Shown: positions 10,559 to 18,410 of the stretch, in pieces
How positions within the stretch are numbered: the stretch's first letter is position 1
Layout: the number at the start of each line of letters is the position of its first letter
Assembly: GCA_023269675.1 (NCBI GenBank)
Contig: JAHFSX010000027.1
Span: 1-64,000 of the forward strand
Reading direction: 5' to 3'
Source of the DNA: Verrucomicrobiota bacterium
GTDB taxonomy: Bacteria > Verrucomicrobiota > Kiritimatiellia > RFP12 > UBA1067
DNA: 64,000 nucleotides
Made by a program: the position numbers and the translations under genes
The notes under the pieces: generated by a model
Database searches by the model: none
What the model saw: the letters and a program-made list of their open reading frames with translations, nothing else
What the model was told of the DNA's origin: nothing

Positions 10559-11140
10559 TCAGGGAGTTGAGTTTCCCACGGTGCAGGTCGCGTTGGTGCC
10601 AAACACGGTGGCCCCGGTGAGTTTGTCGACCTCCTGGTACTTCATCTCGATCTTCGTGAAGTTGAAGCTGACAGATTCCGTGGGGCGCTCGGTCTCACCG
10701 CTTGACCCGCTCATGCTGGCCGACGAGATCAGCACGTCGCTGAGCGTATAGGTGAAGTAGGTCTGATTGTTCGGGGTGCCCAGGCTGTCGCGTCGGACTT
10801 GGAGCTCCACTTTCGGGAAGACCTTTCCGCCGCAGACGCTCGACATCAGGATCGGCGAGGCTTTGTCGATCCATTTACGCGTTGTGATCTCTTTGAACGT
10901 CGTCCCGCCGGAGTATCGTCCCGTGCCCGACCAGGTGACCGGTTTAGACACCGATTGAGAGAAGGAGAGCACCTCGATCCAGTCTTTGTGGTCGCTGTCC
11001 GCGCTTTCGCCGTCGACCCCCTCGATCTTGAGGAACATGTCGGAGGCGCCGTTGACCAGGATCAGCGGCAACAGATAAAGCAGGCCGATCAGAACAGCCA
11101 GTCCGGTTCTGATTGCCGGAAGTTTCAGCAGGCTTTTAAT
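10559..11140 (-). CDS. Secreted Hcp-like protein, apparent ATT start codon
   Basis: This 193-residue protein is a clear Hcp-family member after its signal peptide: MFLKIEGVDGESADSDHKDWI and FTYTLSDVLISSASMSGSS match the family's first strands and later hairpin. The frame has no ATG, GTG or TTG that would include the signal peptide, and an in-frame TAG lies upstream at 11204-11206. AGGAG at 11147-11151 is six bases before an ATT at 11140, which gives a textbook signal peptide with a Lys near the start and a cleavage site after VNGA. ATT is therefore the best start; the track's TTG at 11071 would remove the signal. Probably cotranscribed with the downstream Hcp-like gene. Confidence 0.72.
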   Translation of the reverse strand: MKSLLKLPAIRTGLAVLIGLLYLLPLILVNGASDMFLKIEGVDGESADSDHKDWIEVLSFSQSVSKPVTWSGTGRYSGGTTFKEITTRKWIDKASPILMSSVCGGKVFPKVELQVRRDSLGTPNNQTYFTYTLSDVLISSASMSGSSGETERPTESVSFNFTKIEMKYQEVDKLTGATVFGTNATCTVGNSTP

Positions 11141-11438
11141 AGTCGTCTCCTGTTCTCTAGGGAAAACTCCTGCCTGACATGACGAGGGCAGAAACCATCT
11201 CCCCTAGTGATGGGATATTTTACGCGCCGTGCCCAAGCAGCGCCAGAAAAATAAGATTAAAAAAACAGGCGGCGCGCACCTGCGCTTTGGCATGGATCAC
11301 GTCTCAAGGCGGCATAAACGAAGAGGGGCCCTGTGCATGGCGCGCCCTCACGGCTAAGCACCGGGACAAGCGGCGCCCGCTGCGGGACGGGCGCACCCGC
11401 TCTTAGCCGTGCGCCGGTGGCGGACCCGCGTGCGTCCG
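11141..11438. other. Intergenic region upstream of Hcp-like pair, containing a palindromic element
   Basis: These 298 bases lie between the Hcp-like gene start and the end of rlmN. The Hcp-like promoter should lie here on the minus strand, but I see no strong -35/-10 pair. An A-rich stretch (11247-11270) and a large palindrome (11349-11411, listed separately) are the only marked structures. Confidence 0.35.
11349..11411. repeat. Palindromic element with nested hairpins
   Basis: CACGGCTAAG and its exact complement CTTAGCCGTG bound a 63-base segment. Inside it, GCGCCCG and CGGGCGC form a second perfect 7-bp stem. Nested GC-rich stems of this kind resemble REP-like dispersed elements; this copy lies just downstream of rlmN and could also act as a terminator hairpin, though no T-run follows. 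Confidence 0.55.
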
Positions 11439-12533
11439 TCATACCGTCGCCATTTTGCGCAGGCGCAGCTGGCCGCAGGCGGCGTCGACGTCTTTGCCGC
11501 GCGACTGGCGCATGGTGGTGTTGATCTTGGCCTTGAGCAGGGCGTCGAGGAAGGCGAGGCAGGCGCTCTGGTCGGGGCGTTCGCCCTCGAAGCCCTCGAC
11601 CGGGCTGAGCGGGATCAGGTTGACCTTGCATGGCGTGTGGCGCAAGAGCTGGATCAGCTCCGCGGCGTGTTTCGGCTGGTCGTTGAGGCCTTTGACGAGC
11701 GTGTACTCGAAGGTCACCACGCGGCCGGTCTTCTCGTTGTAGGCGCGGCAGGTCTCCATCAGCGTCGCGATCGGCCAGCGCTTGTTGACCGGCATGAGGC
11801 GGTCGCGCAGGGCGTCGTTGGGCGCGTGCAGCGAGACCGAGAGCTCGAACTGGATGCCCTCCTCCGCGAGGCGCTGGATGCCGGGAACGACGCCGCAGGT
11901 GCTGAGGGTGATGCGGCGCGCGCCGATGCTGATGCCCTTCTGGTCGTTGATGATGCGCAGCGCGCGGAGCACGTTGTCGTAGTTCGAGAAGGGCTCGCCC
12001 ATGCCCATGACCACGATGTTGCTGGGGCGCGGCAGGAGCGACCGGGTGTCGGGCGGGACGAAGCCGGCGGGCGGGGCGGGGCGCAGCAGCTGGCAGGCGG
12101 CCATGACCTCGGCCACGATCTCGCCGGCGGTGAGGTCGCGCACGCAGCCGGCCGCGCCGCTGGCGCAGAAGGCGCAGCCGAAGGCGCAGCCCACCTGCGT
12201 CGAGATGCACTGCGTGACGCGCTCTTTGGAGGGGATCAGCACGGTTTCGATGCGCTCGCCGTCCTCGCAGGCGAGCAGCAGCTTGCGCACGCCGTCGGGC
12301 GATTCCTGGATGTGCACGGTTGCGAGCGGCGCGAGCGCGAAGCGCTCGGCGAGGGTGGCGCGCAGCCCGGCGGGCAGGGTGGTGATCTCCTCCCACGACT
12401 GGGCGAAATTCTGATAGAGCCCGGTGACGATCTGCTCGGCGCGGAAGGCGGGCAGGCCGAGCTCTTTGCAGAGGGGCTTCCACTCCGAGGGCAGGAGGCT
12501 CCAGGCGGAGGGTTTCATGACAGGCGTTTTCAT
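11439..12533 (-). CDS. rlmN: Dual-specificity 23S rRNA / tRNA adenine-C2 methyltransferase RlmN
   Basis: This 364-residue radical SAM enzyme methylates C2 of adenine in 23S rRNA and in some tRNAs. The radical SAM cluster ligands are in CAFGCAFCASG (Cys-x3-Cys-x2-Cys). The family hallmarks VVMGMGEPFSNYDNV, ITLSTCGVVPGI and FELSVSLHAPND are present. The catalytic resolving Cys is in DVDAACGQL near the C-terminus. The start at 12533 gives a normal length; a second ATG at 12518 is possible. Its start overlaps the stop of the upstream small membrane protein gene by four bases (ATGA), so it is the last gene of a minus-strand operon with the TetR-type regulator at the front. Confidence 0.97.
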   Translation of the reverse strand: MKTPVMKPSAWSLLPSEWKPLCKELGLPAFRAEQIVTGLYQNFAQSWEEITTLPAGLRATLAERFALAPLATVHIQESPDGVRKLLLACEDGERIETVLIPSKERVTQCISTQVGCAFGCAFCASGAAGCVRDLTAGEIVAEVMAACQLLRPAPPAGFVPPDTRSLLPRPSNIVVMGMGEPFSNYDNVLRALRIINDQKGISIGARRITLSTCGVVPGIQRLAEEGIQFELSVSLHAPNDALRDRLMPVNKRWPIATLMETCRAYNEKTGRVVTFEYTLVKGLNDQPKHAAELIQLLRHTPCKVNLIPLSPVEGFEGERPDQSACLAFLDALLKAKINTTMRQSRGKDVDAACGQLRLRKMATV

Positions 12534-12805
12534 CGGGAAAGGCGTGCGGCAATGGGCATGAGCAGGACCAGGAGCCCCGCGACGGTGAAGCAGAAGGTCA
12601 TCCAGGCCTGGCGCAGCCTCAGGCGGCGCTGTTCGGGCGCGGGGGACTTGGCGATCAGGTCCCGGTAGTGGGGCCAGCAGTTGCCGCTGTAGACGAAGTT
12701 CGAGATCGGATAGCCGCGTGCGAAAAGCAGGCGGCGGATGCCGTAATAGAGCCAAGCCCCGCAGGTGAAGAAGGCGATGGCGGCGATTTGAAGGACAGTG
12801 AGCAT
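12530..12805 (-). CDS. Small membrane protein of unknown function
   Basis: This 91-residue protein has two hydrophobic segments, LQIAAIAFFTCGAWLYYGI near the N-terminus and AWMTFCFTVAGLLVLLMPIA near the C-terminus, joined by a polar stretch with GYPISNFVYSGNCWPHYRDL. The start was moved from the track's ORF to the ATG at 12805, which lies only four bases after the upstream gene's stop. Its own stop overlaps the rlmN start. The tight spacing on both sides argues for translational coupling. I do not recognise the family. Confidence 0.7.
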   Translation of the reverse strand: MLTVLQIAAIAFFTCGAWLYYGIRRLLFARGYPISNFVYSGNCWPHYRDLIAKSPAPEQRRLRLRQAWMTFCFTVAGLLVLLMPIAARLSR

Positions 12806-12809
12806 GGTT

Positions 12810-13274
12810 TTATTCGGGGGCCTTGATGCCTTGGCGCGGCGCCAGCAAAGGATTCTTCTCGCGCGAGGCCTCCTTGGACTTGAAGCTGGCATCGCTGAGG
12901 TTCTTGACGGTTTCTTTGAAGGGTTTCTGCTCGGGCACGTCGCGCGGGTCCGATTTGAGGGTCGGCACCGAGATCTGCTTCTCTTGCTTGTAGGCCGTTT
13001 CGTGATCCGCCGGGGCGTCCGCCAGCTGCCGGGTGGCTGTCAGCTTTTCCCCCCGGTCGAAGAGTCGCCAGCGGCCCGGCGTGCCGGGGGCTTCGAGGCG
13101 CTTGCCTTCCGATGAGGATGGCCTGGACGGCGTATAGGCGGACTCGTGATAGGTGCGGTCGCTCAGCGAGCGGCTGGGCTCGTACGTCTTGGCTTTGAAG
13201 TGCGTCTCGTCGTCGTTCCCCCGGGAGGCGAGAGCGCAGGCGCAGACGGTGGCGAATATGAGTGGACGGATCAT
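12810..13274 (-). CDS. Secreted hypothetical protein, low-complexity polar
   Basis: This 154-residue protein begins with a short signal-peptide-like segment (MIRPLIFATVCACALA). The remainder is strongly hydrophilic, rich in Lys, Glu, Ser, Arg and Pro, and probably disordered (for example YTPSRPSSSEGKRLE). No domain is recognised. It is 17 bases downstream of the TetR-type gene and four bases upstream of the small membrane protein gene, so the order tetR - this gene - membrane protein - rlmN reads as an operon. A lipoprotein is possible because of the cysteines in the signal, but no strict lipobox is seen. Confidence 0.65.
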   Translation of the reverse strand: MIRPLIFATVCACALASRGNDDETHFKAKTYEPSRSLSDRTYHESAYTPSRPSSSEGKRLEAPGTPGRWRLFDRGEKLTATRQLADAPADHETAYKQEKQISVPTLKSDPRDVPEQKPFKETVKNLSDASFKSKEASREKNPLLAPRQGIKAPE

Positions 13275-13291
13275 GGCGGAGAGGGGCCGGG

Positions 13292-13909
13292 TCAGGTGCG
13301 GGCGTGGGAACGCGGCGCGGGGTTCTTGAGCGATTCGATGGTCTGGTGGAGCATGGCCGAAAGCTCGTGGTAGTCGGCGTTCTGGCTGACGGTCAGCCGC
13401 AGGATGGCGGTCTCCATCTGCGCGTAGAGCAGTTCGGTGGCGAGCCGCGTGTTGACTTTCCGCAGTTCGCCCTTGCGCACCCCTTCGACCACGAGGCGGT
13501 GGATGATGCGGCGCAGGCCGATGGTGTGGCGCGCGATCGTGCGCTCCAGGTTGTGGCCGGCGCGCTGCGCGGCGAGGACGTAATCGAGGATGACCGTCAG
13601 GATGATGCGCTGCTCGAACAGGAGGCGGAGCACGGCGTCGAGGATGCGCTCCAGGCGGGCGACCACGTTGTCCTTCGACAGCAGAATCTCCCCGTAGCAG
13701 CCGATCAGGATGTTGGCGACCTCCCAGATGGCGTAATTGAAGATCTCGCGTTTATTCTTGAAATACTTGTAGAGGGTCGTGCGGGCGATCGAGCAGCTGT
13801 CGGCGATTTTCTGATACGTCACGCCATCGTATCCCTGCTCGGCGAAGAGCTGGATCGACTTGGCGATGATGGCGTGGCGACGCGCTTCGTGATCGATGAC
13901 GATACCCAT
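13292..13909 (-). CDS. TetR/AcrR-family transcriptional regulator
   Basis: This 205-residue protein has the N-terminal TetR helix-turn-helix: IIAKSIQLFAEQGYDGVTY followed by QKIADSCSIARTTLYKYF, with the family's conserved Lys-Tyr-Phe turn after the recognition helix. The C-terminal about 140 residues are an all-helical ligand-binding domain without recognisable specificity. GAGG lies five bases before the ATG. It is divergent from the EcfT/EcfA-like transporter genes, and the shared upstream region has an inverted repeat that could be an operator, so it may control the transporter and itself. This regulatory link is inference. Confidence 0.9.
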   Translation of the reverse strand: MGIVIDHEARRHAIIAKSIQLFAEQGYDGVTYQKIADSCSIARTTLYKYFKNKREIFNYAIWEVANILIGCYGEILLSKDNVVARLERILDAVLRLLFEQRIILTVILDYVLAAQRAGHNLERTIARHTIGLRRIIHRLVVEGVRKGELRKVNTRLATELLYAQMETAILRLTVSQNADYHELSAMLHQTIESLKNPAPRSHART

Positions 13910-14066
13910 TCAGACCTCGTGTTGGCCTTCCGGCTGAACCACATATGACACAGGTATTGTTTATAAATCGGGGGGGAGAGTCAAGCAGGGGATTGACAAA
14001 AACGAAATAAGTGTCATTTTGGTGGAAGCGGGGTAGGGATACGGGGTACGATAGCGCGCCAAAGGC
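13910..14066. promoter_or_regulatory. Divergent promoter region with inverted ATGACAC/GTGTCAT repeats
   Basis: The 157 bases between the TetR-type gene and the EcfT-like gene are AT-richer than the flanks. ATGACAC at 13945-13951 and its exact complement GTGTCAT at 14011-14017 flank the centre. On the minus strand TTGACT and AACAAT are separated by 17 bases, a possible promoter for the regulator. On the plus strand TTGACA lies at 13993-13998 with only a weak -10. The repeats are candidate TetR operators. Confidence 0.35.
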
Positions 14067-14663
14067 ATGAAAGAGGAGACAGACAAAACCGCGCCGCGCA
14101 GGGGGCCTGCCCAGGCGGCGCGGGTGTTGACGACGGTTCTGCTGGTGTGTGCGGCAGCGTGGCTCCCGCGCGCCGAGTTGGGGTGGCACGGCGTGGCGGC
14201 GGGCGGTGTGGCGGGGTGGCTGGCGCTGCAGGGCGTGTCGTGGCGGCGGCTGCTGCTGAATTTGGCCGCGCTGCTGCCGGTGTCGGCCGGGATGGCGCTG
14301 TTCGCGCTGTTCGGCGCGGACGGCTGGCGGCTCTTCGGCGTGCTCCTGCTCAAAGGGGCGCTCTGCCTCGCGCTGGTTTGCGGGCTGATGCAGAAGGTGT
14401 CGTTCACGGAACTGCTGGCGCTGCTGGAGCGGGCGCGGCTGCCGGGGCCGCTGCTGACCACGCTGGCGCTGCTGGAGCGCTACCGCTTTGTGCTGCGGGA
14501 CGAGTCGCGCCGGCTGCTGCTGGCGCGGCGCTGCCGCCTGCTGACGGCGGAGCCGCCGGGGTGGACGGCGCGCGCGGCGGTGTTGGGGCGGCTCTTCTTG
14601 CGGAGTTCCGACCGTGCGGAGCGCATTTACCGGGCGATGGAAGCGAGGGGGTGGCGTTCATGA
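14067..14663 (+). CDS. Energy-coupling factor (ECF) transporter transmembrane component, EcfT/CbiQ-like
   Basis: This 198-residue membrane protein has several hydrophobic spans in the first 120 residues and a C-terminal cytoplasmic part with coupling-helix features: LLERARLPGPLL, RDESRRLLLARRCR and AERIYRAMEARGWRS. The last motif is the Ala-Arg-Gly signature of CbiQ/EcfT proteins that contacts the ATPase. It would form the scaffold of an ECF-type importer for a vitamin or metal ion. No substrate-binding S component or CbiM/N is adjacent. The stop codon overlaps the start of the ATPase gene (ATGA), so the two are translationally coupled. Confidence 0.82.
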   Translation: MKEETDKTAPRRGPAQAARVLTTVLLVCAAAWLPRAELGWHGVAAGGVAGWLALQGVSWRRLLLNLAALLPVSAGMALFALFGADGWRLFGVLLLKGALCLALVCGLMQKVSFTELLALLERARLPGPLLTTLALLERYRFVLRDESRRLLLARRCRLLTAEPPGWTARAAVLGRLFLRSSDRAERIYRAMEARGWRS

Positions 14664-15457
14664 CAGCGGCAGTGCGGGTTTCCCGGCTTTCGTATGCCTT
14701 TCCCGGCGGTGGCCGGGTTCTGGACGAGGTCGGCTTCGAGGTCGCGGCGGGCGAACGCGTGGGACTCATCGGGCCGAACGGCGCGGGCAAGTCCACTCTG
14801 CTCATGCACCTGAACGGGCTCTTGCCGGATACGCCGCCGCGACAGGTGTCGGTCGAGATCTTCGGGGTGCCGGTGGCGGCCGCGCAGATGGCCGCGATCC
14901 GCCAGCGGGTGGGTTTCCTGTTTCAGGACGCCGACAACCAGTTGTTCTGCCCGACGGTCTTCGAGGATGTGGCCTTCGGTCCGCGCCAGCTGGGGTTGGA
15001 GGGGGCCCCTTTGCAGGAACGCGTGCGGCAGGCGCTGGCGCGCGCGGGGTATGCGGGCGACTCCGCCCACGCGCCGCACAAGCTCAGCGGCGGCGAGAAG
15101 CGGCGCGTGGCGCTGGCGGGCGTGCTGGCCTGCGAGCCGGAGGTGCTGGTGCTGGATGAGCCCACGGGCGACCTCGACCCGCGCGGACGGCGGGAGCTGC
15201 TGGCGTTGCTGCAGGCCTTGCCCATGACGCAAATCCTGGCGAGTCACGACCTCGAGTTCATCTTCAAGCTGTGCACGCGCGTGCTGGTGTTGGATAAAGG
15301 CCGCCTGGTGGCCGAGGGTGATGCGAAGGCGATTCTTGCCAATGAGTCGCTCATGCTAGAGCACGGCCTGGAGACGCCGCACATCGTGCACCACTTCCAT
15401 CTGGCGAAAGACCGCGAACTCGCGTTTCACACCGAACACCATCACCACCATCACTGA
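14660..15457 (+). CDS. ECF-type ABC transporter ATPase (EcfA/CbiO-like) with natural hexahistidine C-terminus
   Basis: This 265-residue ABC ATPase has Walker A GPNGAGKST, the ECF-type Q-loop FQDADNQLF, the signature LSGGEKRR, Walker B VLVLDEPTGDLD and the switch His in ASHDLEF. The DADNQLF Q-loop is characteristic of CbiO/NikO/EcfA proteins. The start at 14660 overlaps the EcfT-like stop. The C-terminal tail is rich in histidine (HIVHHFHLAKD) and ends EHHHHHH before the stop. Such tails are known from metal-handling proteins, so cobalt, nickel or zinc import is a reasonable guess, but the substrate is not shown by the sequence. It powers import from the cytoplasmic face. Confidence 0.93.
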   Translation: MTAAVRVSRLSYAFPGGGRVLDEVGFEVAAGERVGLIGPNGAGKSTLLMHLNGLLPDTPPRQVSVEIFGVPVAAAQMAAIRQRVGFLFQDADNQLFCPTVFEDVAFGPRQLGLEGAPLQERVRQALARAGYAGDSAHAPHKLSGGEKRRVALAGVLACEPEVLVLDEPTGDLDPRGRRELLALLQALPMTQILASHDLEFIFKLCTRVLVLDKGRLVAEGDAKAILANESLMLEHGLETPHIVHHFHLAKDRELAFHTEHHHHHH

Positions 15458-15523
15458 AGGCAGATAGGCTGAAGACTGTTAGACTGTTAGGAGGCTCAAT
15501 GTTTTGGCTCAGGCTGTGCCGGG

Positions 15524-17872
15524 TCAGCTGAGGCGGATCTCGGTGCAGCGGGCACGCGGCTGGTCCGCCACGGCCGGCAGGCGCGACAGCAGATCGGTGA
15601 TCTGCGCCTTGGGCGAGAAGGCCACGGTCACGCTGGCGCCCTCGCCTGCGGGGCTCACGCAAAGCTCGAAGACGCACCTCTTTTTCGCGGCGGCCGGGGC
15701 CAGCTCGATCAGCCACGACTCCTGGTTGCGGCGCAGCGTGTGCGGCAGGTGAAGCTCTTTCAGCCAGGCGCTCGCGTGGTTCGCGGCCTCGCGCGGCGCG
15801 GCGGCTGTGCGGAGCTGCCAGGTGGCGCGGAGAAACGCGCCGGGCGCGAAGGCGCGGGGCAGCGCGACGGACGGCGGGTGCGGGTCAGCGTGGAGCAGCG
15901 CGGCGTCGAGCCGGGGGCCGTCGCCAGAGTCCGTGGTCACGGCCGCCGCCAGCGTCTGCGCGTTCCAGGCCTTCAGCGCCAGGACCGTTTCGCCGGACGG
16001 GATGATCTGACGCTCTTCGTTCTCGCCCGCGGAGAACAGGGCCTCTTCCGCGGCCAGGAGGTTCTCGGCCAGCTCCGGGTGGCGTGCCAGGATGCCCTGC
16101 AGCAGCCGGGCGGCGACCCACTGCGGCGAGTGGCCGCAGAAATCGTCGGGCAGGGTGGCGCGCACATAGAGCGGAACCAGCCGGCGCTTGTCCGCCTCGA
16201 GACGCGCGACCGCGTCGACCGTTTCACGCGTCACGCGCAAGGCGCGGTCGCGGCCGGTGACCTGTTCTCGGGCCTCCGCATCGGGGCAGGCCCCGCAGCC
16301 GAGGCACTCTGACGCGAGGCAGTAGCCGCCGTCCAGAAAGCGCTGCGCCATCTCCCAGCGGCTCCGCAGAAAGGGCTCGGAGACCGCCCGCGCCACGAAC
16401 GGGAAAGCCGGCGCCGCGGCGCGCGAGGTGTCCTTGAGGGGCACGGCGGCGTGCAGCAGGGCGGCTTCCTGCATGCGCCAGGGGCTGTGGTAGCTGAGGC
16501 CGCCGCAGGCGAGGGCGACGACCGCGTCGGCGGCGTCGTGGCCGCAGGCCGCGAGCAGCTGGGTGCCGAGATAGTCGGGCCAGTCGGTGGCGAAGCGGCA
16601 CTCCAGCTGGGCGCGGCGGCAGGCGGCGGCCACGCCGTCCACCGCGAAGCGCCAGGCGTCCTCGTCCAGGAACAGGCGGTCATACGCCAGCGGCGTGTTG
16701 GGCATGCGCACGAGGCGTCCGAAACTCAGCACCACGCGCGTGCCGGCGTTCGGCAGGCCGAGCCAGCCCTTCAGGCGCAGGCAGAGCTCGCCGAAGGCGG
16801 CCAGGTCCTCCGCCGCCTCGTAGCCCGTGAGGATGAAGAAGAGCTTGAGCTCGCGCACGCGGCGGTCCAGCAGGGCCTTGAGCGCGGCGGCGATGTCCTC
16901 GTCGGACAGGGACTTCGACAGGAAGGCCCGCATGCGGGCGCTGATGCCTTCGATGCCGAGCGTGAAGGAGTTCTTGCCAGCGGCGCGCTCGAGGTCGATG
17001 ATCTCCGGGCAGGCGGCGATGCCGTCGGCGCGCTGGCTCTTGAACGAGACCTTGTCGAAGAGCCGCACGCTCTGCTCGACCAGCTCGGCCAGGCCGGCGT
17101 AGGCGTTCAGGTTGAAGGCGTCCAGCTCGGCCACGCGCGCTCCGTAGCGGATCTTCAGGCTGCGCGCCTGCGCGAGCACCTCCGCCACCGCGTGTTCGCG
17201 GTAAGGCTTGCGCTCGTACCCCTCGAAACAGAAGGAGCAGAAGGCGGCGCAGCCCGCGCCGACCTGGACGCGCACGGTGCCGGCGGTCTCGACGTCCACC
17301 AGCGGCAGCGCGAGGGTGTGGAGCGGCGGCGGGAAGTGCGCGACCGCCTGCCGGACCGGCTCCGCGGGAAGCGCGCCCGTGACCCAGAAGCCGTCGAGCC
17401 CGGCCGCGGCCTGCGCCAGTCGCTCGCGCTTGCCGCCCGCGGCGGTCCGCCAGCGCCCGATGAAGAGGGGCAGCCCCTCCTCAGCCTCGCCGAAGAAGAA
17501 GAGGTCCGGCACGGCCTGCCCGTCCGGACGCACCAGGCACTGCGCGGCAAAGGCGTTCGAGCCGCCCAGGATGACAGGCGGGAAGGCCTCGGGCCGGTCG
17601 GCGGCCCAGGGCGCCACGCCGTTCGCATGCAGCAGCCAAGGCAGGTTGACCGCCTCCTGGACGAAGGAGTTGGTGACGAGGATCAGGTCAAAGCCCGACC
17701 AGTCCCGCCCGGAGAAATGGCCGTCCACGCGCGGCGCGCGCTTGGGCGGCAGGAAGGCGAAATCGATCTCGGCCGAGGGCACGGCGGTCAGCGTCAGGTC
17801 CGCCAGCACCCGGTGGGTGGACGAAGCCGCCGTGTCGCGGATGTCGGAGAGGCGTAAACAGAGAACCTTCAT
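15524..17872 (-). CDS. Large B12-binding-type radical SAM protein of unknown reaction
   Basis: This 782-residue protein has an N-terminal Rossmann-like region (about residues 1-140; FDLILVTNSFVQEAVNLPWL, PPVILGGSNAF) of the sort seen in B12-binding radical SAM proteins, but no DxHxxG cobalamin motif is visible. The radical SAM domain starts near residue 205 with GCAAFCSFCFEGY (Cys-x3-Cys-x2-Cys). A second cysteine cluster, CLASECLGCGAC near residues 515-528, could hold an auxiliary [4Fe-4S] centre. A C-terminal domain of about 200 residues is not recognised. It is convergent with the ECF ATPase gene. It is probably a modification or cofactor enzyme; the reaction cannot be inferred. Confidence 0.75.
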   Translation of the reverse strand: MKVLCLRLSDIRDTAASSTHRVLADLTLTAVPSAEIDFAFLPPKRAPRVDGHFSGRDWSGFDLILVTNSFVQEAVNLPWLLHANGVAPWAADRPEAFPPVILGGSNAFAAQCLVRPDGQAVPDLFFFGEAEEGLPLFIGRWRTAAGGKRERLAQAAAGLDGFWVTGALPAEPVRQAVAHFPPPLHTLALPLVDVETAGTVRVQVGAGCAAFCSFCFEGYERKPYREHAVAEVLAQARSLKIRYGARVAELDAFNLNAYAGLAELVEQSVRLFDKVSFKSQRADGIAACPEIIDLERAAGKNSFTLGIEGISARMRAFLSKSLSDEDIAAALKALLDRRVRELKLFFILTGYEAAEDLAAFGELCLRLKGWLGLPNAGTRVVLSFGRLVRMPNTPLAYDRLFLDEDAWRFAVDGVAAACRRAQLECRFATDWPDYLGTQLLAACGHDAADAVVALACGGLSYHSPWRMQEAALLHAAVPLKDTSRAAAPAFPFVARAVSEPFLRSRWEMAQRFLDGGYCLASECLGCGACPDAEAREQVTGRDRALRVTRETVDAVARLEADKRRLVPLYVRATLPDDFCGHSPQWVAARLLQGILARHPELAENLLAAEEALFSAGENEERQIIPSGETVLALKAWNAQTLAAAVTTDSGDGPRLDAALLHADPHPPSVALPRAFAPGAFLRATWQLRTAAAPREAANHASAWLKELHLPHTLRRNQESWLIELAPAAAKKRCVFELCVSPAGEGASVTVAFSPKAQITDLLSRLPAVADQPRARCTEIRLS

Positions 17873-18410
17873 AAGAAAAGAGTACCGGAGAATCCAGACG
17901 TCAGGAGCCAGAGGAGACTGAAGCCCTCATCGGCCATTCTGAATTCCGGCTCCTGAATTCATCCAGCCTGCTTGGCTGCAAAACGTGCTTCATCGCATGC
18001 GCATGAGGTGACGCGTCAACGCCGGACACGTTAGCGTGTTTCGTTGCCGCTTGTCAATTCCGGCAAGTGAAAGGAAGGTGTCGAAGGCCCTTCATCTTGT
18101 CAGATTGAATGAGGCCAAGCGTGTTAGTTTTAGCGATAATATAGGTAGTTATATTAATACAGATATTGATTATTCTAGACATATTCCGTTCATGCTTGTT
18201 TCCGTTATAGCGACGTGCTACTTTTTCCCCACTTGAGCAGGTATTCTATATCGCGTGCACCTGTTTCATCATCCTGGTTGCGACTCGGGTTGTTTAGCTT
18301 TCAGACTATCCGCCTGAACGGTTGCTAATCCATCGTTTATTTTCTTCCATCGTCTGGCCGTCTGCCTTGTCTTTCTTTCGCACTCTTCTTTTCACGGGAG
18401 GATTGTATTC
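17873..18410. other. Intergenic region with AT-rich island and a sequence-phrase repeat
   Basis: This 538-base region holds no convincing gene; the 66-residue ORF at 18036 lacks a ribosome binding site. Near 17903-17962 an inverted pair CAGGAGCC/GGCTCCTG and two GAATTC words give a degenerate repeat. From about 18100 to 18260 the sequence becomes strikingly AT-rich compared with its surroundings (for example GATAATATAGGTAGTTATAT). The 3' end contains GGGAGGA, the ribosome binding site of the alpha-2-macroglobulin gene, whose promoter probably lies in the AT-rich part. Confidence 0.4.

Noticed and set aside
18036-18236. 66-residue ORF in the AT-rich island
   Set aside because: It lacks a ribosome binding site and its sequence has no protein-like features.
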